DNA from: an uncultured Mollicutes bacterium
GTDB taxonomy: Bacteria > Bacillota_I > Bacilli_A > Acholeplasmatales > Anaeroplasmataceae
Reading direction: 5' to 3'
Length of the DNA stretch: 30,039 bases
Assembly: GCA_900540705.1 (NCBI GenBank)
Contig: UQGR01000025.1
Location: forward strand, 1-30,039
In this document: positions 24,270 through 30,039 of the stretch, piece after piece
How positions within the stretch are numbered: position 1 is the stretch's first letter
Layout of the letters: every line of letters starts with the position of its first letter
Notes under the pieces: model-generated
Database searches by the model: none
The model's input: the letters and a program-made list of their open reading frames with translations, nothing else
What the model was told of the DNA's origin: nothing
Position numbers and translations under genes: made by a program

Positions 24270-25111
24270 TGGTTGATGCAATAATTATTGGAAAAGGCCC
24301 TGCTGGTATTTCTTCTGCAGTTTATTTAAAACGATATGGGTATGAGCCCTTAATTATTGCAAAGGATGGTGGAGCCTTAGAAAAGGTTGAAAGCATTGAA
24401 AATTATTATGGGTTTTCACATATCACGGGAAAAGAATTATTAGAACTAGGTGTGAAACAGGCCGAAAGCCTCCATATTCCAATGATACAGGCTGAGGTTT
24501 TAGAAATAAATAAGGATACTACTTTTTCTGTTGTCACCAATCAAGGAGTTTATCAAGCAAAGGTTGTGATTCTGGCCTGTGGTACCTCACGTAACCGGTA
24601 TAGTAAGGCTGATCAGTTTGAGGGCGTCTCTTACTGTGCTACCTGTGATGGTTTTTTCTATCGAAAGAAAAAAATAGCGTTAATTGGTAACGGCAACTAT
24701 ATGGCTCATGAGCTTTCCGTCTTGGAAAATATATGTAAGGAAATTATTGTGTTCACCGATGGGAGGCCGTTAAAGGTAGAGCTTCGCCCTGAAATCCAGG
24801 TTGTCCTTGGAAAGATAGATGAAGTTCTTGGTGAAGAGCGGATTCAAGCCATTCGAGTTGGAGAAGAGGTATTTTCCATAGATGGCTGTTTTGTCGCGAT
24901 TGGGAATGCCTCTGGATTTACACTTGCTAAGCATTTAGGAATAGGTCTATCTGGAAATTCAATTCTAGTCAATGAAAAGTTTATGACTAACATTGAAGGT
25001 TTATTTGCTTGTGGTGATGCCATTGGCGGATTACTGCAGATTAGTAAGGCGGTTGGGGATGGTGCATCCTGTGCAACTGCTGTTTCAAATTATTTAAAGA
25101 AGAATAATTAG
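24266..25111 (+). CDS. Thioredoxin reductase-like flavoprotein lacking canonical NADPH motif
   Basis: 281 residues, about 30 short of a usual TrxB. The FAD Rossmann motif GKGPAG (9-14), the redox centre CATC (124-127) and the FAD-side ACGDAIGGLLQ are normal. The second nucleotide site is not: GGGxSAxEEA reads GNGNYMAHE (141-149), and the HRRxxxR that holds the NADPH phosphate is replaced by FTDGRPLKV. This domain is also shortened. Ferredoxin- or other-donor thioredoxin reductases of clostridia lose the same motifs, so an alternative electron donor (ferredoxin or NADH) is possible. The partner is plainly the adjacent trxA, overlapping by 4 bases. Confidence 0.8.
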   Translation: MMVDAIIIGKGPAGISSAVYLKRYGYEPLIIAKDGGALEKVESIENYYGFSHITGKELLELGVKQAESLHIPMIQAEVLEINKDTTFSVVTNQGVYQAKVVILACGTSRNRYSKADQFEGVSYCATCDGFFYRKKKIALIGNGNYMAHELSVLENICKEIIVFTDGRPLKVELRPEIQVVLGKIDEVLGEERIQAIRVGEEVFSIDGCFVAIGNASGFTLAKHLGIGLSGNSILVNEKFMTNIEGLFACGDAIGGLLQISKAVGDGASCATAVSNYLKKNN

Positions 25112-25117
25112 CCTTTC

Positions 25118-25132
25118 CCATTCATAGAATGG
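25118..25132. repeat. Small perfect hairpin between trxB-like gene and the next gene
   Basis: CCATTC and GAATGG enclose ATA, right after the reductase stop and just before the next ribosome binding site. There is no T-run, so it is not an obvious terminator. It may stabilise mRNA or affect initiation. Confidence 0.35.
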
Positions 25133-25148
25133 TACTAAGGTGATTGTA

Positions 25149-25451
25149 ATGATGAATGATCCAACTCTATTTATTGATAGCGTAAGTGATAAAAAAGAAG
25201 GTAGTGAAAATCAGGATTTCTTTGACAGTAGAAATGTCAAGCGTAAGAAGGTAGCCTTTCATCGGCTAGAGGATATTGAGGCAATGCTTTACTATAGGAT
25301 ACATGTTTTGGCAGAAATTTATACCAAGGAAGCAACCTATGAAGGAATTGTTGAGGATGTCAGTGATTTGGGGTTAAAGCTTCGAATGGAAAACGAGATT
25401 AAGCTGATTCCGATTGTTGAAATTGAAGACATCAATATCTTAAAATTATAA
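25149..25451 (+). CDS. Small unknown protein, YolD-like C-terminal half possible
   Basis: 100 residues (start at ATG 25149 or 25152, with AAGGTGA 5 or 8 bases upstream). No signal or membrane segment. The N-terminal 40 residues are polar and low in structure (DSVSDKKEGSENQDFFDSRNVKRKK). The second half, with LAEIYTKEATYEGIVEDVSDLGLKLRMENEIKLIPIVEIEDINIL, is a short beta-rich domain with the rhythm of YolD-like or Sm-like proteins. This resemblance is weak. It lies 37 bases after the thioredoxin reductase gene and ends before a strong terminator, so it probably closes that operon. Confidence 0.55.
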   Translation: MMNDPTLFIDSVSDKKEGSENQDFFDSRNVKRKKVAFHRLEDIEAMLYYRIHVLAEIYTKEATYEGIVEDVSDLGLKLRMENEIKLIPIVEIEDINILKL

Positions 25452-25461
25452 GAGTTAAACA

Positions 25462-25489
25462 GGGTATCTTTGGGTAAGATATCCTTTTT
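25462..25489 (+). terminator. Terminator closing the trx operon
   Basis: GGGTATCTT / AAGATATCC (9 bp, one G-T pair), loop TGGGT, followed by TTTTT and GTTTT. Confidence 0.8.
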
Positions 25490-25560
25490 GTTTTAAGAAA
25501 ACATGGAGATTATGTCTTTTTAAGCGTAGTATTACATAGGATTATGTTAGGTGAACCATA

Positions 25561-26586
25561 ATGAAAAAAATGATGATGTTCATATTAACATTGCTTTCCT
25601 TTTCTTTCCCCATCTCTGCAGTTGTGACCAACACAGAATCCAGTCATATTGTGATGGAGGCGACAACCAATCGGGTTTTAGAAGGAAATAATCTACATAA
25701 ACAATTTTTAATTGCCTCTACTGCCAAGATTTTGACAGCGATTACCGCTATAGAAAACTATCCTTTAAATGAAGAAATTGTGATTTCAAAGGAGGATACA
25801 TTAGAGGTTGGGTCTAAGGTGTATTTGAAAGAAAATGAAAAAATAATGCGGAAGGATTTAATTTATGCCTTGATGCTTAGGTCTGCCAATGATGCTGCCT
25901 CTGCCTTAAGTGGACATAATTCTGAGATTTTTATACGACAGATGAATACCTTGGCTAAAAAGATTGGTATGAAGAATAGTGTTTTTACTAACGCTTCAGG
26001 GTTAGATGAACGGGAATATAATCTTTCTACCGCATATGATATGGCCTTACTTGGTGCTTATGTAAGCAAAAATGAAACCTTTGTGGCAATATCCTCTGCC
26101 CATAAGCATAGCTGTACCACTAAGGAATCCAGCTATGTATGGATCAATAAGCATAAGCTAGTTACTAGTGATGAAAGCTTTGTGTTTGGTAAAACAGGGT
26201 ATACGAAAAAATCCAAAAGAATTTTAGTATCTAACTACCAAAAGGATAATAAAAATTTGATTATTGTCACCATTAATGATGGCAATGATTGGAATCATCA
26301 CCGGGAATTGGCGAAGGATAATTCAAGCTATAGCTTCGTCACTATTTTTAAAAAAGGAGTTTATAATACTAGACAGGAGGTTAGTTATTATCTTCATGTA
26401 AAGGAGGATATCGTTCTTCCAATTAAGAAAAAAGAAAAGGAAGATATTGATATGGTCTTCAAGCTGTATTCCTCTTATGCCAAGCTTGAAATTTATTTAA
26501 ATCACATTTTAGTTGTTCGTAAAATTATAGACGTCTATGATAAGGAAACCTTTGACTTGGATTTAGTAATTGATATTTTTCAATAG
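25561..26586 (+). CDS. D-alanyl-D-alanine carboxypeptidase (DacF-like, S11)
   Basis: 341 residues. A Sec signal peptide (about 1-20, ending ISA) sends it out of the cell. The three penicillin-binding motifs are present: S53-x-x-K56 (STAK), S108-A-N110, and K211-T-G (FGKTGYT). The roughly 80-residue C-terminal domain after about 255 is the usual PBP5-type tail. It trims the terminal D-Ala from peptidoglycan stem peptides, limiting crosslinks. AGGTGA lies 6 bases before the start. It is monocistronic, between the trx-operon terminator and the next promoter. Confidence 0.92.
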   Translation: MKKMMMFILTLLSFSFPISAVVTNTESSHIVMEATTNRVLEGNNLHKQFLIASTAKILTAITAIENYPLNEEIVISKEDTLEVGSKVYLKENEKIMRKDLIYALMLRSANDAASALSGHNSEIFIRQMNTLAKKIGMKNSVFTNASGLDEREYNLSTAYDMALLGAYVSKNETFVAISSAHKHSCTTKESSYVWINKHKLVTSDESFVFGKTGYTKKSKRILVSNYQKDNKNLIIVTINDGNDWNHHRELAKDNSSYSFVTIFKKGVYNTRQEVSYYLHVKEDIVLPIKKKEKEDIDMVFKLYSSYAKLEIYLNHILVVRKIIDVYDKETFDLDLVIDIFQ

Positions 26587-26644
26587 TTCTTTCCTTTAAG
26601 AAATCAAATTCTTTTAAAATTAATCTAGGAATTTATTGTTTTAA

Positions 26645-26653
26645 TGGTATAAT
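26645..26653 (+). promoter_or_regulatory. Extended -10 promoter of the small membrane protein gene
   Basis: TGGTATAAT gives a TGn extension plus perfect -10 (26648-26653). No good -35 is visible upstream, which is normal for extended -10 promoters. Confidence 0.55.
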
Positions 26654-26681
26654 AGTCTTAGATTAAAGGAGGAAATGGGAT

Positions 26682-26990
26682 ATGGCAAGAAAGGGAAGAA
26701 CAGGATATTTAGGAATGCTAGCTTTTGGAGCGATGCTGTTAAACGCAGTAGCATGGCTTTTAAAGGTGATTTTTGATGCTTGTAAAGTCAATGTAACGGT
26801 TGCAGGTCAGCCTCTTCAAAATATTTTTACAGGGATTGCAAGTATTTTCCTATTGATTGTTGTTATATTTGTAGCCTTTGATTTCGCGAATAAGCAAACA
26901 AAGGGCTGGAGAATCTTATTCTGGATTTTGGCAATTGTTTCATTGTTATCTATATTCTTTGGATTAGGTCTTCCAAATTTTGTGAAGTAG
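26682..26990 (+). CDS. Small membrane protein, three helices, unknown
   Basis: 102 residues. After MARKGRTG it has three membrane helices (about 10-30, 48-70 and 76-98), joined by a loop with a single Cys (DACKVNVTVAGQPLQ) and a basic loop (NKQTKGWR). An excellent AGGAGG lies 8 bases before the ATG, so translation should be strong. It has its own promoter and ends in a long hairpin shared with clpB. The family is not recognised. Confidence 0.7.
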   Translation: MARKGRTGYLGMLAFGAMLLNAVAWLLKVIFDACKVNVTVAGQPLQNIFTGIASIFLLIVVIFVAFDFANKQTKGWRILFWILAIVSLLSIFFGLGLPNFVK

Positions 26991-26996
26991 AAGTAT

Positions 26997-27058
26997 AAAA
27001 AAAGCTTAAGCTTTTAAATGGTTCCTTATGGTTCCTTAAAGCTTAGGCTCTTTTTTTA
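26997..27058. terminator. Long bidirectional terminator with tandem decamer in its loop
   Basis: AAAAAAAG..CTTAAGCTTTTAA pairs with TTAAAGCTTAGG..CTTTTTTT (about 20 bp with small bulges). The apical part contains a perfect tandem repeat of ATGGTTCCTT (27018-27027 and 27028-27037). T-runs on both strands serve the membrane protein gene and clpB, whose stop is in the T-run. Confidence 0.75.
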
Positions 27059-29167
27059 TTTAGTTAAAAGACGAATTTCTTGATTACAAGCATCTAAAAC
27101 ATAAGATATGCCAGGGACAATCTCGCTGCTTAGAATTTTACTTGCAATAAAGGTTTCAATATGCTTTTGAATATAACGCTTCACAGGTCTAGCTCCAAAT
27201 TCTTCATCAAAGCTTTGGTCTAGGACATATTTCTTTAATGCATCAGTAAATAAAATATCTATGTTTTGAGATAGTAGTCTCATATCTAAATCCTTCAGCA
27301 TTTTAGTTACAATTTTCATTTGAACTTCTTTGTTTAAAGGATGGAAGGTAATGATTTCATCAATTCTATTTAAAAATTCTGGCTTGAAATACTGTTTTAA
27401 GAGATTCTGAATATTCTTTTGAGTATCAGAATTCTCAGAAAGAAGAAGTTCACTACCAATATTAGAGGTCATAATGATGATTGTATTTTTGAAATCTACG
27501 GTTCTGCCCTGAGAATCTGAAAGTCTTCCATCATCTAGAATTTGAAGTAAAATATTGAAAACATCATGATGAGCCTTTTCTATTTCATCAAATAAAAGAA
27601 TTGAATAAGGATTTCGTCTTACTTTTTCGGTCAGCTGTCCACCTTCATCATATCCGATGTATCCTGGAGGAGCACCAATGAGCTTTGCCACACTATGAGA
27701 CTCCATATATTCAGACATATCAATACGAACAATGTGGGACTCGCTATCAAATAAAGCGTCAGCTAGAGCTTTGGCAAGCTCAGTTTTCCCTACACCTGTA
27801 GGTCCTAAAAATAGGAAGGAGCCGATAGGACGGTTTTCGTCTTTAATTCCAGCTCTTTGACGTATGATTGCGTCACTAATTAATTGGACGGCCTCATCTT
27901 GACCGATAACTCTTTGTCTTAAGGTATCCCCAAGATGGAGAATTTTATCCTTTTCCCCCTGCATTAGCTTGGAAATGGGAATGTTCGTCCATTTGGCTAC
28001 AACCTCAGCAATGGCTTCCTCATCTACAGACTCTGATAGAAGATGATCCTCTTTACTGCGGTTTTGATATTCATTTATTTGTTTTTCTAGAGAAGGAATA
28101 GAAGAATACTGGAGCTCGGAGGCTAGCTTATAATTTCCTTCATTAAAAGCCTTTTCTAGTTCAAAACGCTTTTGATCTAATTCTTTCTTTAATGCTTTAA
28201 ATTGATTTAATTCCTTTTTCTCAGATTGCCACTTCAATGTTAAATCTTTAGATTCCTGTTCTAAATCCTCTAATTCCTTTACAATGCTCTCTAGTCTTTT
28301 TTTAGAGGTTGGATCAGATTCCTTTTTTAAAGCCATTTGTTCAATTTTTAATTGTGCTATTTTTCGGTCTGTATCATCTAGCATAGTAGGCTTAGAATCT
28401 AATTCCATTCGACAGGAGGCACAGGCTTCATCGATTAAATCAATCGCCTTATCAGGTAAAAAACGATCTGTGATGTACCTGTTAGATAGGGTAGCTGCAG
28501 CAACAATTGCAGTATCTGATATAGTTACACCGTGATGCAGCTCAAAGCGTTCCTTGATACCTCTCAATATAGAGATTGTATCAATCACACTTGGTTCACC
28601 TACCAATACCTTTTGAAAACGACGCTCTAAGGCTGAATCCTTTTCTATATATTCCCTATATTCCTTAAGTGTAGTAGCTCCTATACAGTGTAGTTCACCC
28701 CTAGCAAGCATAGGCTTTAGCATATTAGATGCATCCAAAGCACCATCACTTTTACCAGCTCCAACAATTAAATGAATTTCATCAATAAACATGATGATTT
28801 TTCCATCAGATTCTTTAATCTTATTGAGCACAGCCTTGAGTCTTTCCTCAAATTCTCCTCGATACTTAGCTCCTGCCACCAAAGCTCCCATATCTAATTC
28901 AAAAATTTCTTTATCTTTAATTGTAGAAGGAACGTCATTAGCGACAATTCTTCGAGCTAAACCTTCTATGATAGCTGTTTTACCTACGCCTGGTTCTCCA
29001 ATAAGGACTGGATTGTTTTTTGTTTTTCTGGAAAGAATTTTGATGATACGTCTAATTTCCTCATCTCTTCCAATAACAGGGTCAATCTTTCCCTCTTTCG
29101 CAAGTGCAACAACATTTCTTCCGTATTTTTCTAATACATTTTCTTCGTTTAAATTTTGTTGTTCCAT
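27056..29167 (-). CDS. clpB: ClpB-type AAA+ disaggregase lacking the N-terminal domain
   Basis: 703 residues against about 860 for standard ClpB. The start ATG 29167 is chosen over 29173 because AAGGTGG is 7 bases before it. The protein opens directly at the first AAA+ module: Walker A GEPGVGKT (57-64), Walker B FIDEIH, then a full coiled-coil M domain (about 258-375), and a second AAA+ with GPTGVGKT (455-462) and a D2-small domain. The missing N-domain normally binds certain substrates. Mollicute-type ClpB lacks it too. It works with DnaK to dissolve aggregates after heat stress. The upstream 150 bases contain a promoter and CIRCE, so no N-domain could be hidden there. Confidence 0.95.
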   Translation of the reverse strand: MEQQNLNEENVLEKYGRNVVALAKEGKIDPVIGRDEEIRRIIKILSRKTKNNPVLIGEPGVGKTAIIEGLARRIVANDVPSTIKDKEIFELDMGALVAGAKYRGEFEERLKAVLNKIKESDGKIIMFIDEIHLIVGAGKSDGALDASNMLKPMLARGELHCIGATTLKEYREYIEKDSALERRFQKVLVGEPSVIDTISILRGIKERFELHHGVTISDTAIVAAATLSNRYITDRFLPDKAIDLIDEACASCRMELDSKPTMLDDTDRKIAQLKIEQMALKKESDPTSKKRLESIVKELEDLEQESKDLTLKWQSEKKELNQFKALKKELDQKRFELEKAFNEGNYKLASELQYSSIPSLEKQINEYQNRSKEDHLLSESVDEEAIAEVVAKWTNIPISKLMQGEKDKILHLGDTLRQRVIGQDEAVQLISDAIIRQRAGIKDENRPIGSFLFLGPTGVGKTELAKALADALFDSESHIVRIDMSEYMESHSVAKLIGAPPGYIGYDEGGQLTEKVRRNPYSILLFDEIEKAHHDVFNILLQILDDGRLSDSQGRTVDFKNTIIIMTSNIGSELLLSENSDTQKNIQNLLKQYFKPEFLNRIDEIITFHPLNKEVQMKIVTKMLKDLDMRLLSQNIDILFTDALKKYVLDQSFDEEFGARPVKRYIQKHIETFIASKILSSEIVPGISYVLDACNQEIRLLTK

Positions 29168-29215
29168 AGTCATACCACCTTTCTTTAGTATGCCCCATTC
29201 CTGAGGTACAATACT

Positions 29216-29243
29216 ATTATACTCTTATTTTTAGCACTGTCAA
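29216..29243 (-). promoter_or_regulatory. Strong promoter of clpB
   Basis: On the minus strand TTGACA (plus 29238-29243) and TATAAT (plus 29216-29221), both perfect consensus, with a 16-base spacer. The -35 lies within the CIRCE element. Confidence 0.85.
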
Positions 29244-29257
29244 TATAAGAGTGCCAA
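29231..29257. promoter_or_regulatory. CIRCE operator (HrcA)
   Basis: TTAGCACTG-N9-GAGTGCCAA matches the consensus TTAGCACTC-N9-GAGTGCTAA at 16 of 18 positions. It overlaps the clpB -35, so HrcA binding would block transcription until heat shock. Confidence 0.9.
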
Positions 29258-29281
29258 AAATATAAAAAAGTGTTTTTAGGT

Positions 29282-29310
29282 TTGACTTTCTATATGCCCT
29301 TTGATATAAT
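29282..29310 (+). promoter_or_regulatory. Promoter of tRNA-Cys
   Basis: TTGACT (29282-29287) and TATAAT (29305-29310), spacer exactly 17, 18 bases before the tRNA. Confidence 0.8.
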
Positions 29311-29328
29311 AAAAAAGCGCTGTAATAT

Positions 29329-29402
29329 GGCCCTGTAGCCAAGTGGTAAGGCACGGCACTGCAACTGCCCGACCATCAGTTCGAATCTGTTCGGGGCCTC
29401 CA
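29329..29402 (+). tRNA. tRNA-Cys (anticodon GCA)
   Basis: 74 bases including encoded CCA. The acceptor stem GGCCCTG/CGGGGCC pairs fully with one G-T, U73 is the discriminator as required for Cys, the D arm is normal, and the anticodon loop CTGCAAC gives GCA. Two mismatches stand out: C27-C43 at the base of the anticodon stem and T-T in the second pair of the T stem. It may still function. Confidence 0.9.
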
Positions 29403-29413
29403 TTAAAATGATT

Positions 29414-29439
29414 AAAGTTTTTTAAAAGAAACTTTATTT
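29414..29439 (+). terminator. Terminator after tRNA-Cys
   Basis: AAAGTTT / AAACTTT with an 8-base loop, followed by a T-rich stretch (ATTTAT). Weak U-run. Confidence 0.5.
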
Positions 29440-29445
29440 ATAGCA

Positions 29446-29515
29446 AGAGAAAAAAGGTTGATTTATCAAAGTATTTGCGAAGTACTATTAGTCAATCTTT
29501 TTTTCTTTTTATACT
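29446..29515. terminator. Large inverted repeat between tRNA-Cys and recombinase remnant
   Basis: AGAGAAAAAAGGTTGA pairs with TCAATCTTTTTTTCT, with a smaller inner hairpin (AGTA.. TACT) around TTTGCGAA. T-runs on both strands suggest a bidirectional terminator. Confidence 0.55.
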
Positions 29516-29565
29516 ATAAAATGCTTGATTTTCGAATACGTTCTATATCTTGAACAGTTTTTAAA

Positions 29566-29775
29566 TTACTCAAAGTTATTTAGTGGATTATACTTGAAGT
29601 TATTTTGTTTAATTTCTTCATTTGTAAAATCTAAATAGCGTTGTGTATTTTCTAGCTTCTCATGGCCTAATAATTCTTTGACTGTGTAGATGTCAGCTCC
29701 ATTCTTAAGAAGCTGCGTGGCATAAAGATGTCTGAAATTATGTGAGTTCAAATGTAAATTTTGATCAACGTAATT
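29566..29775 (-). pseudogene. Tyrosine recombinase C-terminal fragment
   Basis: Only the last 70 or so codons of a phage-type integrase remain. The frame keeps HNFRHLYATQLL (the H-x-x-R box), LLGHEKLENTQRYLDF with the second His and the catalytic Tyr, and then a short tail. Upstream there is an in-frame TAA at plus 29776-29778 and no earlier homologous part, so the N-terminal core-binding domain and the first catalytic Arg are missing. No ATG starts it. It lies 163 bases from tRNA-Cys, a common attachment target, pointing to a decayed integrated element. Confidence 0.75.
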
Positions 29776-29892
29776 TTATTTCTACGGGTTCCAACGAAAA
29801 GAGGATATAGATTAATCTAGTGAATATTTTTTACAATAAAAACAAATTAAAAAGAAAAAAATATATTACTAGCAATTTTATCGTGAAAAGTG
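29776..29892. other. AT-rich stretch with a 12-bp palindrome
   Basis: No gene visible. TAGATTAATCTA (29808-29819) is a perfect 12-bp palindrome and may be an operator. Otherwise it is very A-rich. Confidence 0.3.
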
Positions 29893-29921
29893 TTGACTAT
29901 AAAATAAAAATAATCTAAAAT
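29893..29921 (+). promoter_or_regulatory. Promoter of a putative short RNA
   Basis: TTGACT (29893-29898) and TAAAAT (29916-29921) with a 17-base spacer. Transcription would start near 29928. Confidence 0.65.
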
Positions 29922-29927
29922 AAAAAT

Positions 29928-29992
29928 AGGATAGCACCTTGGATACTTTTGAAGCCCAGGGTCTGAACAAGGGTTGCGGCCCTTGTTTTTTT
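29928..29992 (+). ncRNA. Putative small RNA or leader, about 65 nt
   Basis: A strong promoter is followed, with no good open frame, by a perfect terminator. The short frame from 29932 reading IAPWILLKPRV ends at TGA (29964-29966) and has no start codon. The GC of this stretch is higher than its surroundings. It could be a free small RNA, an attenuator leader, or the guard terminator at the end of an insertion element. Confidence 0.4.
29966..29992 (+). terminator. Intrinsic terminator
   Basis: AACAAGGG (29966-29973) and CCCTTGTT (29980-29987), loop TTGCGG, then seven T's (29986-29992). Confidence 0.85.
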
Positions 29993-30000
29993 ATTTTGTT

Positions 30001-30039
30001 AGTCGAAAGACTCACAAAAAAACCACACGCTGGGCGTGT
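30001..30039. mobile_element. Hairpin-rich end, possibly IS200/IS605-type left end (cut by edge)
   Basis: AGTC-GAAA-GACT (GNRA-type tetraloop) at 30001-30012 and ACACGC-TGG-GCGTGT at 30025-30039. The second hairpin likely continues with CC/GG pairing beyond the edge. A terminator plus short imperfect hairpins is the arrangement at the left end of IS200-type elements, but no transposase is in view. Confidence 0.25.

Noticed and set aside
28791..29204. Plus-strand open frame of 137 residues opposite clpB
   Set aside because: Complement of the conserved first AAA+ module of ClpB, rich in Ser/Leu with no family match.
29531..29543. Possible decayed attachment-site copy of the tRNA-Cys T arm
   Set aside because: Only 11 of 13 bases match over a very short stretch, easily chance.
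1..30039. CRISPR array
   Set aside because: No set of regularly spaced repeats of 20 bases or more is seen; the only tandem units are short (10-11 bases).

Overview
The window looks like low-GC Firmicutes (Bacilli-side) chromosome carrying a short foreign-looking block at its left end. From about 2.75 kb onward the DNA is AT-rich with tightly packed genes. Standard code is used (TGA is a stop, Trp is TGG). Gene order repeatedly matches Bacillus neighbourhoods: recU-ponA, spoVFA..rnjB..spoIIIE, the yrzE/yrbG/spoVB group, and apt-relA-dtd. ClpB lacks its N-terminal domain, as in mollicute-type ClpB. Together these suggest a gut-type Erysipelotrichia or mollicute-related Bacilli lineage with a sporulating ancestry. 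I cannot name a species.

Layout: (1) 1-2750, visibly higher GC and Lachnospiraceae-like: the start of a histidine-kinase-like gene (minus), a HIT protein, an ECF-type sigma factor and murG (minus). Three Spo0A-box-like repeats sit upstream of the kinase-like gene. (2) 2784-5971, an AT-rich operon-like module: a secreted papain/C39-like peptidase candidate, a membrane-anchored protein with an internal duplication, and an ABC ATPase and permease. (3) 5989-8491, a class A PBP and recU (minus). (4) 8668-8973, a lone cytosolic CBM20-like domain. (5) 9032-13297, a dpaA-like / RNase J2-like / SpoIIIE-like trio in Bacillus order but with key catalytic features lost. (6) 13308-17020, rarA, yrzE-like, yrbG-like (DUF421) and spoVB-like genes. 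(7) 17085-25451, apt-rel-dtd, a 568-residue unknown, rimO, trmL, trxA, an atypical trxB and a small unknown. (8) 25561-29167, a D,D-carboxypeptidase, a small membrane protein, and clpB under a CIRCE-overlapped promoter. (9) 29329-30039, tRNA-Cys, a broken tyrosine recombinase and a promoter/hairpin-rich end that may be a small RNA and the edge of a mobile element.

Themes: cell-wall synthesis and remodelling (MurG, PBP, DacF, SpoVB-like flippase), DNA maintenance (RecU, RarA, SpoIIIE-like), stringent response and translation quality (Rel, Dtd, RimO, TrmL), and thiol redox (TrxA/TrxB). The most unusual signals are the eroded but open spoVF-rnjB-spoIIIE trio, the hairpin between a strong ribosome binding site and the RNase J start, the peptidase-ABC module, the thioredoxin reductase without a recognisable NADPH motif, and shared terminators that contain stop codons of convergent genes.
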